Assembly (NCBI GenBank): GCA_964588695.1
Contig: CAZPQK010000006.1
Location: 1-64,000 of the forward strand
Direction: 5' to 3'
DNA: 64,000 nt
From: CAZPQK01 sp964588695
Lineage (GTDB): Bacteria; Krumholzibacteriota; Krumholzibacteriia; WVZY01; JAKEHA01
Under the pieces are notes generated by a model. The model saw only the letters and a list, made by a program, of their open reading frames with translations. It had not been told where the DNA came from and ran no database searches. Both the position numbers and the translations under genes were made by a program. How positions within the stretch are numbered: the first letter of the stretch is position 1; every line of letters begins with the position of its first letter. This document shows, one piece after another, positions 32,184 through 41,569 of this stretch.

Positions 32184-33338
32184 ATGTCAACGTCCACTAC
32201 GAATACCAGCCATTTCATTATTCCCGAGGGTGCTACCGCCGAAGAGCAGTGGAGCTGGCGCGAGATCGAACGCATGTGCCAGCGCGGCGACCTGACGCCC
32301 AAGGCCAAGTTGTTCCGTCCCGAGTCCAAAGACTGGGTGCTACTTGGCGAAGCCGACCCTACGCTCGAGTTCGGGCGGGTTGGACCCGCCGACGATGGTG
32401 ATCAACTAAGCGAAGAAGAGTTGGAGCGACTGGAAGAAGCCTACGCCGAAGGCCTGGACAGCGTTCGAACCGGCGGCCCCGACATCCACACCCTACTAGA
32501 CCTGGCCAACCTTGCTCACGAACGCCGGGACCGTTCGGCGGTTCGCAAACACCTGCAAGACGCGCTGGACTTCGCGCCTTTCGATGCGCGCGTTGCCACA
32601 GAAGTTAAAAAACGTTTCTCGGCCGGTGAGTGTCGATCTTTCCGATACCTCGATCGGGAGCCAGCGCCCTGGGATGACTTTTCTGACATGGCGGGTTTCG
32701 TTCTTGAAGCCGGGTGGGTGACATTGGCCGCGCTTTTCGCTGCCTGTTTTGTTGCCTGGTATGTTCCCTTTGGTGCCGTGTTCGTTGGCGGCATTACTCT
32801 TGGCTGGGGAATAGGCGCGGTGGGTACCGCTGCCCGGAAGTCGCGGGTGCCCGTGGGGCGAGACTATCAGGATGACTGGTTGGGCGCTGCCGTAATGCCG
32901 TTGGTAACGTCGTTGGTCAGTTTGACTTTGTTGGTGGGTGCTTTCGTCGGTATCGCCGCGCTCATGGCATTGATTGAGAGCAAGAACGAGTCGGCCGCGC
33001 TTTACGCCGCCGGAAGCCCGATCATGGTGGTGCTTTTTGTTCTGGCGGTGCTGGCAATCATGCCAGCCATCGTGGTGCGAGCAGGTGCGTCGCGGTGGAG
33101 GATTACGGCGCTCGAACCACTTGGGTTGGTGCGGTCCTATCGCGTGCTCGGTGGCGAATACTGGGTTTCGGTGCTTCTTTTAACGGGACTTGTGGCGGTG
33201 GCTACCGGGGCGAACTTTGCTTTGGGATGGATTCCCATCGCGGGACCGCTGGTCGTCGCTGCCGTGGCGACCGTCACCATTCTCGCCGGGGTTCACGTTC
33301 TGGCGCGACTTCTTCACCGCCACCAACATCTGCTTTAA
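32184..33338 (+). CDS. membrane protein with N-terminal GYF_2/DUF4339-like domain
   Basis: A 384-residue protein of unknown function. Residues about 9-60 (WSWREIERMCQRGDLTPKA, then ESKDWVLLGE) resemble the GYF_2/DUF4339 fold, a small domain thought to bind proline-rich peptides or partners. A charged helical TPR-like region follows (about 75-150). Six or so membrane helices fill residues 165-384, resembling Yip1-like bundles. The ATG at 32184 has GGAGG close upstream; earlier in-frame codons lack a ribosome site. It ends 1 base before the convergent pyrE stop, with no terminator between them. Confidence 0.7.
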   Translation: MSTSTTNTSHFIIPEGATAEEQWSWREIERMCQRGDLTPKAKLFRPESKDWVLLGEADPTLEFGRVGPADDGDQLSEEELERLEEAYAEGLDSVRTGGPDIHTLLDLANLAHERRDRSAVRKHLQDALDFAPFDARVATEVKKRFSAGECRSFRYLDREPAPWDDFSDMAGFVLEAGWVTLAALFAACFVAWYVPFGAVFVGGITLGWGIGAVGTAARKSRVPVGRDYQDDWLGAAVMPLVTSLVSLTLLVGAFVGIAALMALIESKNESAALYAAGSPIMVVLFVLAVLAIMPAIVVRAGASRWRITALEPLGLVRSYRVLGGEYWVSVLLLTGLVAVATGANFALGWIPIAGPLVVAAVATVTILAGVHVLARLLHRHQHLL

Positions 33339-33339
33339 G

Positions 33340-33894
33340 CTACGCGGCGGGTTCGTAGTCGAGCAGTTCTCTCGCCGTAAAGATGGATTCCAACCGGATG
33401 CCGCGCTCGGCCAGATTTGCTTTTCCTCCCTGCTCGCGATCCACTACCGCGAACACTCGTTTAACCTGGCAACCCAACGCTTCGACTGCGTCGATGGCTT
33501 TCAGCGACGAACCGCCCGTAGTCACGACGTCTTCGATAATAACGACGCGATCTCTTTCGCTTAACGGACCTTCTATTAGAGATTGGGTGCCGTGGCCTTT
33601 GGCTTCTTTGCGCACCAGGAACCCCTTCAGGGGCATGTCTTCTAGCCCCGCCATCGCCAGCATCGCTCCGACAATAGGATCGGCACCCAGCGTGAGCCCG
33701 CCAACCGCGTCCGGGGTGTCGTCGGCGAGCATCGCCAGAAAGATTCGACCGATCAGGTACGCGCCACGCGCGTCCAGCGTGGTAAACTTGCCGTTAATGT
33801 AGTAGTTGCTCTTCTGGCCGGATGCCAGCGTGAAGTCACCCCGTTTGAATGACTGGGTGTAGATGCACTGAAACAGCTCGTCGCGCGTCGACAT
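33340..33894 (-). CDS. pyrE: orotate phosphoribosyltransferase
   Basis: A 184-residue type I phosphoribosyltransferase of pyrimidine synthesis, converting orotate and PRPP to OMP. FTLASGQKSNYYINGK is the OPRTase N-terminal signature; GFLVRKEAKGHG is the flexible catalytic loop; VVIIEDVVTTGGSS is the PRPP-binding motif. Length is normal for the short form without fused OMP decarboxylase. It stands alone on the minus strand. Other pyr genes are not in the window. Confidence 0.95.
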   Translation of the reverse strand: MSTRDELFQCIYTQSFKRGDFTLASGQKSNYYINGKFTTLDARGAYLIGRIFLAMLADDTPDAVGGLTLGADPIVGAMLAMAGLEDMPLKGFLVRKEAKGHGTQSLIEGPLSERDRVVIIEDVVTTGGSSLKAIDAVEALGCQVKRVFAVVDREQGGKANLAERGIRLESIFTARELLDYEPAA

Positions 33895-33966
33895 AGCGTC
33901 CCTTTCGTGAACGACCTTGAAACATTGCTTGCCGCGAAAACGGTGAACCTTTAGCTTACGCTACGC

Positions 33967-36060
33967 ATGGAGCCAAGCCCAACACAAAACCGCCCCAACC
34001 TGATCTCGTCCCATCTGGATCGAATCGACGGCTTCCTGGAACGCCATCCCAACTGGATATGGGTGCTTTTCGCGGTCGCGGTTGTTGTCAAACTGCTCTA
34101 CGTATTCCAAAGCCGCGACGCGATTGAAGTGCTGGCGCCCATTATGGACGCCAGGTACTACGATCAAACCGCGCGCGATATTCTGGCCGGAAACCTCGCT
34201 CGCCGCGAAGCTTTCTTCATGGGGCCGTTGTATCCGTACGTGCTCGCGGTCATCTATAGCATCTTCGGCCACGACTTTACCTGGACTCGCGCAATACAAA
34301 TGGTCGGTGGCGCGACGACGGTTGTTCTGACCTATCATCTGGGCGCGCGGTTACTGCGTCCCGCGGCGGGTCTGGTGGCCGCGGTGTTGCTGTTAGGCTA
34401 CGGCGCGTTGACCTTTTACGAGGGTCAGTTGCTGATGGCATGGTTGGGGACGCTGCTAAACACACTTTTGGTTTTGCTATTGATTCGTCAGCGTGCTGAG
34501 TCGGGCTGGTGGTCGTGGGTTGTAATAGGTTTGGTGATGGGTGTTTCCGCACTTGCACGCGCCAACATTCTGGCGTTCGCACCAATCGTCCTTTGGTATG
34601 CGTGGCGTGGGCTGCCCGGCGCGCCCAACTGGAAACGGCCGACAATTTTCGCCGCCGCGGTGTTTGTGGCATTGCTCCCGGCAACAATTCACAACTACGT
34701 TGCCAGTCGCGACGTGGTGCTGGTGACGTCGAACGCGGGGTTGAACTTCTACATCGGTAACAGCGACAAAGCCACTGGCATTTTCTACCTTCCCGAAGAC
34801 ACAGACTTTGTCAGCGACGCAACTTCGCGCGTACAGATCGAGCGTAAACTGGGTCGCGATCTAAAGCCCAGCGAACTGTCGCGCTACTGGTTTGAACGGT
34901 CGTTTTCCTGGATCAAGGATCACCCCGGGGCGGCGATTTCGTTAATGGGTCGCAAAACTGCAATGTTCTTTAACGGTTATGAACTGCCGCAGATCGAAAA
35001 TTTCTACCGCGCCCGCGCGCGCTATCCGTCGCTGGCAATACTGTTCGTTTCGTTTTGGATGATTCTGGTGCTTGCGGTTTTGGGTATTGTGTCGTTGTTG
35101 CGCGAGCGAAGGAACCTGATTGTTCCCTTGGGGTTCGTACTCGCTTACGCCGCATCTATTATTGTGTTTTTTATTACCGCTCGTTATAGGGTTCAAATTG
35201 TTCCAACATTGTGCGTGTTTGCAGCCGCCGGTTTGTTCGCGTTGGCGGGAAATCTGCAAAAGCCTCGGGCGCTTGCGGGAATGGTTCTCGTAGCTCTATT
35301 CGTCGGTGCAGCCTCGTATCCCGGTTTGTTTCAGGTGGAAAAGCGCCAGCTCGCGTTTCGCGAAGCAATTCATGACGGGCGCCGCTTGAGCGAATTGAAC
35401 CGCCATCGCGAAGCGATTACCGCGATCGACTCCGCCATCGCTATTTTTCCGGATTACTACGAAGGATATTTGCAGCGCGCGATTGTTTACAAAGCGTCGA
35501 AAGACAACTTTAAGGCTATTGAGGATTATCAACGAGCGTTGGCGCGCAACGATGCGGTGCCGGGAGTGCATTACGACCTGGCGCAAACCTTAAAGCAGGT
35601 AAAGCTGCTAAAGGCGGCGGCCGAGGAGTATCAGGCTGCGATTCGGCTTGACCCGAATATGATTGAGGCCTACAACAACCTCGGGATTACGTTGCAGGAA
35701 GCGGGACGACCGGCCGAGGCCGTGCGAGCTTTTCAGATGGCGTTAGAAATTGACCCCGGCTACGTAAAACTGTACAGCAACCTGGGCGCGGCGTATGCGG
35801 AACTCGAACAACACGACGAGGCGATCGCTACGCTCCAGCGCGCCATTGCGATGGACCCCGACTACCCGGTTTCGTACCGCAACCTGGCGATGACCTACAT
35901 CACGCTCCGCCAGGTTCAGCCGGCAATCACTGCAATGACCGCGTACGTCGAGCGAAGTCCCGACGACGAAGCAGCGCGCGACGTATTAAACAAGCTGTAT
36001 CAGGCTGCAGCGGCAGGTGTGGGAACGCCCGCAGACTCAACCGCGAGCGATAACGACTAG
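33967..36060 (+). CDS. PMT-type GT-C glycosyltransferase fused to TPR repeats
   Basis: A 697-residue two-part protein. Residues about 28-460 hold some ten membrane helices, with MDARYYDQTARDILAGN in the first loop, the acidic motif of dolichyl-phosphate-mannose-protein mannosyltransferase-like enzymes (GT39/PMT_2, ArnT-like). From about 465 to 680 there are five or six tetratricopeptide repeats, for example NLGITLQEAGRPAEAVRAF and NLGAAYAELEQHDEAIATL. The fusion suggests that a glycosyltransferase is recruited to a protein partner, as in O-GlcNAc transferase-like systems (inference). Its TAG stop shares CTAG with the stop of the opposite gene. Confidence 0.85.
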   Translation: MEPSPTQNRPNLISSHLDRIDGFLERHPNWIWVLFAVAVVVKLLYVFQSRDAIEVLAPIMDARYYDQTARDILAGNLARREAFFMGPLYPYVLAVIYSIFGHDFTWTRAIQMVGGATTVVLTYHLGARLLRPAAGLVAAVLLLGYGALTFYEGQLLMAWLGTLLNTLLVLLLIRQRAESGWWSWVVIGLVMGVSALARANILAFAPIVLWYAWRGLPGAPNWKRPTIFAAAVFVALLPATIHNYVASRDVVLVTSNAGLNFYIGNSDKATGIFYLPEDTDFVSDATSRVQIERKLGRDLKPSELSRYWFERSFSWIKDHPGAAISLMGRKTAMFFNGYELPQIENFYRARARYPSLAILFVSFWMILVLAVLGIVSLLRERRNLIVPLGFVLAYAASIIVFFITARYRVQIVPTLCVFAAAGLFALAGNLQKPRALAGMVLVALFVGAASYPGLFQVEKRQLAFREAIHDGRRLSELNRHREAITAIDSAIAIFPDYYEGYLQRAIVYKASKDNFKAIEDYQRALARNDAVPGVHYDLAQTLKQVKLLKAAAEEYQAAIRLDPNMIEAYNNLGITLQEAGRPAEAVRAFQMALEIDPGYVKLYSNLGAAYAELEQHDEAIATLQRAIAMDPDYPVSYRNLAMTYITLRQVQPAITAMTAYVERSPDDEAARDVLNKLYQAAAAGVGTPADSTASDND

Positions 36061-36710
36061 CGCAAACTTAGTGTACCGCCGACGCTAATTTGCAGGACGT
36101 GCGGATCGGTGCCGCCACCTGTGTAGATATTGTAGTAGTTGGTCTCGTCAGCGCCGGTAAAGATTTGATGCCCGGCGACAGTAATATCCCAGGCAAAGTT
36201 GCCGATGAAGGGAATCAACAGCCCAGCCGCCCCCGAAATCCCAAAGTGCTGATCGCTAATATCGAAGGCCTGGATGCCGTCGTCAAAGTATATGGCGACC
36301 GAGTACACGCCCATCCCGATACCGGCGTGCCCCCACCAACTTTCCCCAACGGGGAACAGAACTTCCGGCCCGACATTGAAAAAAGAAAACTGCATCTCGG
36401 ACGAGAGCTGATCGAGCGTAAACGTTGCCGGCAGGCGCTTCTTGATGTCTTCCTGGATCTGCCGATCGAACAGGTTGCCCATGTTTATCGTGCCGATCTT
36501 AAACTGCAGCCAAACCGGTGCTTTAATGCGTTCGCTAAAGTGAAGGGTTTGGTAACGGCCATCGCCGAACGCTTGCTTAAGCGAACCGCTGCTGCCGATG
36601 TAGCCCATGCGAATTCCCAGGCGCTCGCGCGCAGGATCCACGCGCTCGGCTTGAGCTGGCGTGCTCGCAACTAGCGACGCGAGCAGGAGCAGTACAGAAA
36701 AAACCCTCAT
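36057..36710 (-). CDS. exported beta-barrel-like protein of unknown function
   Basis: A 217-residue protein with a signal peptide (hydrophobic residues 3-18, PAQAER). The mature part alternates polar and hydrophobic residues with many Gly and aromatic residues (LGIRMGYIGSS, MGVYSVAIYF, ISGAAGLLIPFIGNFAWDIT, VLQISVGGTLSLR), as in small outer-membrane beta-barrels. No named family is recognised. It follows the GH32/43-like gene on the same strand by about 40 bases and may be co-transcribed with it. It ends inside a CTAG shared with the convergent gene. Confidence 0.65.
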   Translation of the reverse strand: MRVFSVLLLLASLVASTPAQAERVDPARERLGIRMGYIGSSGSLKQAFGDGRYQTLHFSERIKAPVWLQFKIGTINMGNLFDRQIQEDIKKRLPATFTLDQLSSEMQFSFFNVGPEVLFPVGESWWGHAGIGMGVYSVAIYFDDGIQAFDISDQHFGISGAAGLLIPFIGNFAWDITVAGHQIFTGADETNYYNIYTGGGTDPHVLQISVGGTLSLR

Positions 36711-36751
36711 AGCCGTAATCTAATGGGTGAGACTCGGGTAGTCAAAGACGG

Positions 36752-38485
36752 CTACTTGAGCAAAAGCATTTTTCGTGTTGCTACGGTATTGCCGTCGGCG
36801 GTCATACGATACAAATATACGCCCGACGCCATTGGACTACCGTTGTGGTCACGACCATCCCAGGTCACGGTTCCACGACCCGCCCGATAGCGACCGTCGG
36901 CCACACGAGCCACCAGCGAACCTTTTACATCGAACACGTCGATACGCACGTGCGCGGTTGCTTGCAGAACAAACGAAATGTTTGTTGTCGGGTTAAACGG
37001 GTTCGGATGATTTGCCAACAACTCAGGCTGCCCGACGACGACTTCGACCGACCAGGGCTGATCACGCGTGTCACCGTCACCGACAACCGGGTTTAGAATC
37101 GTGGACGACTCGCGAATCTCGTCGACGTTAATGTGGCCAAAGACGCCGGTTTCGTTGTCGAGAATTTCAATGTATGCCTTACGCCCGCGGTAGGGAACCA
37201 GGTTCCACTTACGCAAATCCATTTCTTCCTGATTCTTACCGGTCTCCCGATACAATATCTCGCCACTGATTGCATCTTTAAGCGCCACGTAGCAAGTGTT
37301 GGGATAGTTGCCGCCGCCAACCAGCAGGTTCATCGAGTTTCCCCCGATGGTAAATGTAATGGAACGCATAAGCCCAGTGCGCGAATCTCCCTGGTACGCG
37401 CCGGGAAAGCCAAATCCCATGGGGCCGGTGTAGGCCTCCTTGCTTCCGATCCAGCAGTTGCCAACGTGGGTAGTGTCAACGTTCTCGCCGCGCGCGTACG
37501 GATTGTTTTGAAACACCGGCTGCGTGGTAAACGCGCTGCCCCAAATGCGGTCCCAGTTTTTTTCCAGTGCCCACGGTCGTTGCACCGCCGGTTGATCTCC
37601 GATCCACGACAGCGTGTCAAACCGAAGAAAATAGGTGAAATTACCGTGGTTGTCGTTGTAGACGTTGTGCCGCGAAAAGATTTCGCTGTTGTTAATATCG
37701 CTTACCTGTGGCGCGTGACCGATATCAATAATCGTTCGTCCGACGATATCCCAGCCTTCGATTGGGCTGTCGGATGTCATATGCGACGTGCCGTTGACCG
37801 CTTCTTCCGTAAAAAACATATGGAACTTGTCGTTGCGTTCCTTAATGAACACCGATTCCAGAACGTGCCAGTTGTAGTGAACATACGCGGGCCCCTGGTC
37901 GACCCAGTTAACCAAGTCCGACGATTTGCCTACGGCAACTGCACCATTACCCGCCCAATCTTTTGCGGTCAGGAACTGATAGTACTCCCCGTTCCATTCT
38001 AGAATGTGGGGATCGCGCCCGTGCGCGAAGGTGTCGTCAGACCACAACGCCCACGCGGCCGGATCGGGGTGATAGACCGGGTTGGGATACTTGATCCAGT
38101 TGTTGAGGTCTACGGAAAACGCGACGCCACTTTGTTGCGCCCACGCGAGGTTAACGCCGGTGTAGAACATGTAATAGGTGCCGCCCAACTTGAAGATGTC
38201 GGGCGCCCACAACGCACGGTCATCCCAGGTGCCAGTCGAGAGCTTCGGGGGCTGCATTGTCCAGTTAATCAGATCGGTGGTAGTAGCGTGACCAATCGAA
38301 AGCGCGGGGTTTCCACGCAAATAGAACAAATGGATCACACCATCTTTCTCCAGAAGGCAGTGATCCAAAACCGGTTGGGGAGGATCGCTAAAATATTTCT
38401 GTTCGAAGCCAAAATGAACCAGGCCGTGAGCGGTGGCGGTCCCGACAAACATCAACACCACGAACGAGAGGAATGTGCGTCGCAT
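36752..38485 (-). CDS. secreted GH32/GH43-like glycosidase with T9SS/FlgD-type sorting domain
   Basis: A 577-residue secreted protein. After the signal peptide (ATAHG), residues about 25-300 form a five-bladed beta-propeller of the GH32/GH43/GH68 type: DHCLLEKDGVIHLFYLRG, WDDRALWAPDIFKLGGTYYMFYTG, GRDPHILEWNGEYYQF and ESVFIKERNDKFHMFFTE. Acidic residues in these blocks are candidate nucleophile and acid. A beta-sandwich follows (about 330-480). The last 85 residues contain NHPNPFNPTTNISF and SGVYLYRMTADG, the FlgD-like fold that serves as a type IX secretion signal in many FCB-group bacteria. Substrate (fructan, arabinan or other) is not predictable. Confidence 0.85.
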   Translation of the reverse strand: MRRTFLSFVVLMFVGTATAHGLVHFGFEQKYFSDPPQPVLDHCLLEKDGVIHLFYLRGNPALSIGHATTTDLINWTMQPPKLSTGTWDDRALWAPDIFKLGGTYYMFYTGVNLAWAQQSGVAFSVDLNNWIKYPNPVYHPDPAAWALWSDDTFAHGRDPHILEWNGEYYQFLTAKDWAGNGAVAVGKSSDLVNWVDQGPAYVHYNWHVLESVFIKERNDKFHMFFTEEAVNGTSHMTSDSPIEGWDIVGRTIIDIGHAPQVSDINNSEIFSRHNVYNDNHGNFTYFLRFDTLSWIGDQPAVQRPWALEKNWDRIWGSAFTTQPVFQNNPYARGENVDTTHVGNCWIGSKEAYTGPMGFGFPGAYQGDSRTGLMRSITFTIGGNSMNLLVGGGNYPNTCYVALKDAISGEILYRETGKNQEEMDLRKWNLVPYRGRKAYIEILDNETGVFGHINVDEIRESSTILNPVVGDGDTRDQPWSVEVVVGQPELLANHPNPFNPTTNISFVLQATAHVRIDVFDVKGSLVARVADGRYRAGRGTVTWDGRDHNGSPMASGVYLYRMTADGNTVATRKMLLLK

Positions 38486-38607
38486 TTGAGCCCTTTTGTG
38501 TTTGCTGCAGATGCCGAGTGGGGTCAGATTCTGCGTGTGGGTAGCATTTTATCACGAAAAACGTTAATTTTCAACGAGATGAGCGATTTGGTACGGGATG
38601 GAGATCC

Positions 38608-39645
38608 TTGCGATTTACTTTAAATATCGGTACTTACGCGGGTATACCCGTAAAACTTCACGCCACGTTCCCCCTAATCCTGGCGGTTTTTGGCGTACAG
38701 GCGTGGTTTGCCTCCGGGTGGTTCTCCGCGCTCCTCACGTCGGTCACCATCCTGGCCATGTTCCTGTTTGTCGTGCTGCACGAATACGGCCACGCATTAA
38801 TGATCCGGCGCTACGGAATTCCGGTCAAGGACATCATTCTTCTTCCCATCGGTGGGATGGCGCGAGCCGAACGGATTCCCGAAAAACCGGCGCAAGAGAT
38901 TAAGGTCGCTATCGCCGGCCCGGCCGTCAACCTGGTTCTTGCGTTGGTGTTTTTGGTAGCCATGTTGCTGGTTCCAGGCTCCGGCGCGGCCAATGACACC
39001 ATGGCCAACTTTTGCTTCATTAACATTCTATTGGCAGTGTTCAACATGGTACCCGCGTTTCCGATGGACGGCGGTCGGGTGTTGCGAGGACTGCTGGCGT
39101 TGCGACTTCCGTACTTGCGAGCGACCAGTATCGCCCGCGGTGTCGGGCAATTGATCGCGCTGGCGTTTGTTGTTCTGGGTTTCGTCAATTCGACATTCAT
39201 TATCCTGCCGGTGATCGCCGCGTTTATTTTTATTGGTGGCGCGCAAGAAGAGCAACAGATTCGAGTGCGTGCAATTTTGGGCGAACGCGTACTGCGGGAT
39301 GTTGTGCCGGGTGCGCAAGTCGCGATTGCTCCTCATACTGCCGTGCAGGATGCTCTGGCGGCAATGCAATCTCGACAACTGCAGCGATTGCCGATTGTTG
39401 ACGACGAGGAAGGGTTGCGCGGAGTGGTGACGGTCGAAGACGCGCGACGGGCAGTAGCGGGCAATCGTGGCGAAGAAGCGGTTAGTGGTTTCGCAAGCGA
39501 CCAGTTTCTGGTTTTTGATGGAAACATGCCGGCTAGTCGCGCCTACTATTTTCTGCGTCAGCAACGAGCGCGGTTCGCCGCAGTCGTTGATGGTCCGGTG
39601 TTCCTCGGAATGGTTCATACCGACGCCATGTTGACCCCCAGCTGA
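38608..39645 (+). CDS. site-2 protease family M50 metalloprotease with CBS domain
   Basis: A 345-residue intramembrane zinc protease. The HExxH motif is VVLHEYGHA, and the third ligand is in NMVPAFPMDGGR (NPDG-type motif). Six or so membrane helices occupy residues 15-210. A cytoplasmic CBS region (HTAVQDALAAMQSRQLQRLPIV, then GVVTVEDARRA) follows, as in group III site-2 proteases (SpoIVFB/Rip3 kind) where nucleotide binding may gate activity. The start is TTG with GGAG 4 bases upstream. No anti-sigma substrate is adjacent. It is divergent from the secreted glycosidase across an AT-rich gap. Confidence 0.9.
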   Translation: MRFTLNIGTYAGIPVKLHATFPLILAVFGVQAWFASGWFSALLTSVTILAMFLFVVLHEYGHALMIRRYGIPVKDIILLPIGGMARAERIPEKPAQEIKVAIAGPAVNLVLALVFLVAMLLVPGSGAANDTMANFCFINILLAVFNMVPAFPMDGGRVLRGLLALRLPYLRATSIARGVGQLIALAFVVLGFVNSTFIILPVIAAFIFIGGAQEEQQIRVRAILGERVLRDVVPGAQVAIAPHTAVQDALAAMQSRQLQRLPIVDDEEGLRGVVTVEDARRAVAGNRGEEAVSGFASDQFLVFDGNMPASRAYYFLRQQRARFAAVVDGPVFLGMVHTDAMLTPS

Positions 39646-39820
39646 CCCCCAATTGAACCGGTAAACGCGCAATGAAGCGCTCTCCGGCCGCGTGTATGCC
39701 GCGCCGGTATGCGACTTGCTGCCACTCCCTCGCCTCCATTCCCGAGAGCAATTGCCAGACGCACCTTGCAATGCTGCGTCAGGAGTCACCGTCGTTCGTT
39801 TTGGCCGAAGGAGCTCGACT

Positions 39821-40294
39821 ATGTCCGTTGATGTACAACCTACCGAAACGCTGGAATCGCAAACTCTCTACAACAAAGCCCTGGAGATGATCAGTCGGAA
39901 ACAGCTAAAGCCCGCCATTTCTTTTCTGGAAGAGGCGATGCAAATATCGCCCGATAATTCCGAATACCTGTCTCACTACGCCTGGTGTCTGGCGATGGAT
40001 CGTAAAGACTTCGAGTCGGCGGTTCGTCTGTGCGAGCGGGCAATTCGGATCGAGCCCAAGAACCCCGTCAACCAGGTAATCCTGGGGCGCATCCACCGTT
40101 TGCGCGGCGAAAACGGTGAAGCCTATGGCGCGTTTCTGGAGGCGTGGAAACAAGACAAGACTCATCCGATGGCAGCCAGCGAGTTGTCGCGAATGGGGAT
40201 TCGGCGACCGCCGGTACTTACCTTTCTGGATCGTTCCCACCCGGTGAATGTTAAACTAGGCAAGCTGCGCGCGCGTCTGGAACGCGCCCGTTAA
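39821..40294 (+). CDS. small TPR protein
   Basis: A 157-residue soluble protein with three tetratricopeptide-like repeats: LYNKALEMISRKQLKPAISF, YLSHYAWCLAMDRKDFESAV and NQVILGRIHRLRGENGEAYG. The ATG at 39821 is supported by AAGGAG 7 bases upstream; the longer frame has no ribosome site. TPRs mediate protein contacts and the partner is unknown. The C-terminus is basic (KLRARLERAR). The 176 bases before it hold no other gene. Confidence 0.75.
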   Translation: MSVDVQPTETLESQTLYNKALEMISRKQLKPAISFLEEAMQISPDNSEYLSHYAWCLAMDRKDFESAVRLCERAIRIEPKNPVNQVILGRIHRLRGENGEAYGAFLEAWKQDKTHPMAASELSRMGIRRPPVLTFLDRSHPVNVKLGKLRARLERAR

Positions 40295-40343
40295 ACCCGC
40301 AGAGGGTGGTTGTCAGGCGCGGGTTCGTTGTATATTGAATGCA

Positions 40344-41513
40344 ATGAAACCCGCGCTTTTTATTGTTCTGATTTGTTTGCTCGGTTGCGGACCGCGAGCG
40401 GGAGGCTCCCAATCCGCCGCGGATCGGGCCGACCAGCTGAATGCCGCCAAAACCCGGGCCCGCAACCTTTTGGCTACCCAGGATTACACGGGAGCGCTTG
40501 CGGTACTATTGCCGCTGTCTCAGGATGCGTCCGCCGATCATCAGGTGTTCGCAATGACCGCCGAAGCGCAGGCCGCGACCGGTAACACCAAAGACGCAAT
40601 TGCCAACTACGAGCAGGCAATTCGGTTATCCTACGCCGACTATCACTCGCACATGGATCTTGCGCGTCTGCTGTTCGACCAGGGGAAGGTCGGGCGCGCG
40701 CTTACCGAGTTTGAACTTGCCGCCCGGTACGGCGACACCGATCCGGTAACCCATCACAACTATGCGTTGGCACTGGTTGATCTCAATCGCCATTCCCAGG
40801 CGGTTGCTCAATGGCGTCGTGCCTACGAACTGGCGCCGGAATCGCCAACCTATGCGGCGCATTTGGCTGTGGGGCTTAGTGACTCCAACCTTGATGAAGC
40901 ATTGGAGATGTTTGGGATCGCCGCGGATCTGGGAGCCGACGACGCTGTGTTTCATCGCAACTACGGTACCGCGTTGCAGCGTTCGGGCCGCCACCGGGAC
41001 GCGTTGGCGAAATTCCAAACGTCGGCAAACCAAAATCCGGACGACCCAAAAACTCAGCGCCGACTGGCGGAGACGTATCAGAACCTGGGAAGGTATGAGG
41101 ACGCGTTGGGCGCGTGGATGCTGGTGGAGGCAGGCGGGGGAGGCGATCCGGCAGTGACCGTGTACGTGGCGCGTGCCCGGGTGGAGCTTGATCAGGCCGA
41201 CATGGCGCTGGCGGACCTGCGCGCGCTCGATGTGGTGTCTCCGACGGCAACGGTCGCTGGCGTCGAGACCTCGTTCCTGCAGGAGACACTGGGGTTAGCG
41301 CTGCGGGCGGTCGGAGAAAAAGGTGCCGCCGTGGCCCATCTGGCCGCAGCGGCCGCAGCCGCGCCGGACCGGCCCAATGTGCTGAATAACTATGGTGTGA
41401 TCCTGGCCGAAAATGGTAGGATCAAAGACGCTAAAGCCCAGTGGAATAAGGTTTTGGAGCTGGACCCAGACAATTCCACCGCCCGTGCCAACCTACAGCT
41501 ATTTGACGGGTAA
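40344..41513 (+). CDS. TPR lipoprotein
   Basis: A 389-residue protein whose N-terminus MKPALFIVLICLLGCG is a lipoprotein signal with lipobox LLGC. The rest is about nine tetratricopeptide repeats (for example AQAATGNTKDAIANYEQAI, NYALALVDLNRHSQAV, NLGRYEDALGAW), with Ala-rich helices near the end. It is probably an outer- or inner-membrane-tethered scaffold. I use the ATG at 40344 rather than the TTG 9 bases earlier; neither has a strong ribosome site. It lies 49 bases after the small TPR gene and may be in the same transcript. Confidence 0.78.
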   Translation: MKPALFIVLICLLGCGPRAGGSQSAADRADQLNAAKTRARNLLATQDYTGALAVLLPLSQDASADHQVFAMTAEAQAATGNTKDAIANYEQAIRLSYADYHSHMDLARLLFDQGKVGRALTEFELAARYGDTDPVTHHNYALALVDLNRHSQAVAQWRRAYELAPESPTYAAHLAVGLSDSNLDEALEMFGIAADLGADDAVFHRNYGTALQRSGRHRDALAKFQTSANQNPDDPKTQRRLAETYQNLGRYEDALGAWMLVEAGGGGDPAVTVYVARARVELDQADMALADLRALDVVSPTATVAGVETSFLQETLGLALRAVGEKGAAVAHLAAAAAAAPDRPNVLNNYGVILAENGRIKDAKAQWNKVLELDPDNSTARANLQLFDG

Positions 41514-41569
41514 CCTTGTGGCTAGTTTTACGTAGTATTAGAACGTGCAGCATCATTTGAGGTAGAAAC

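Noticed and set aside
37133..38002. 289-codon plus-strand frame opposite the secreted glycosidase
   Set aside because: Antisense to a gene with a signal peptide, propeller motifs and a sorting domain; no features of its own.
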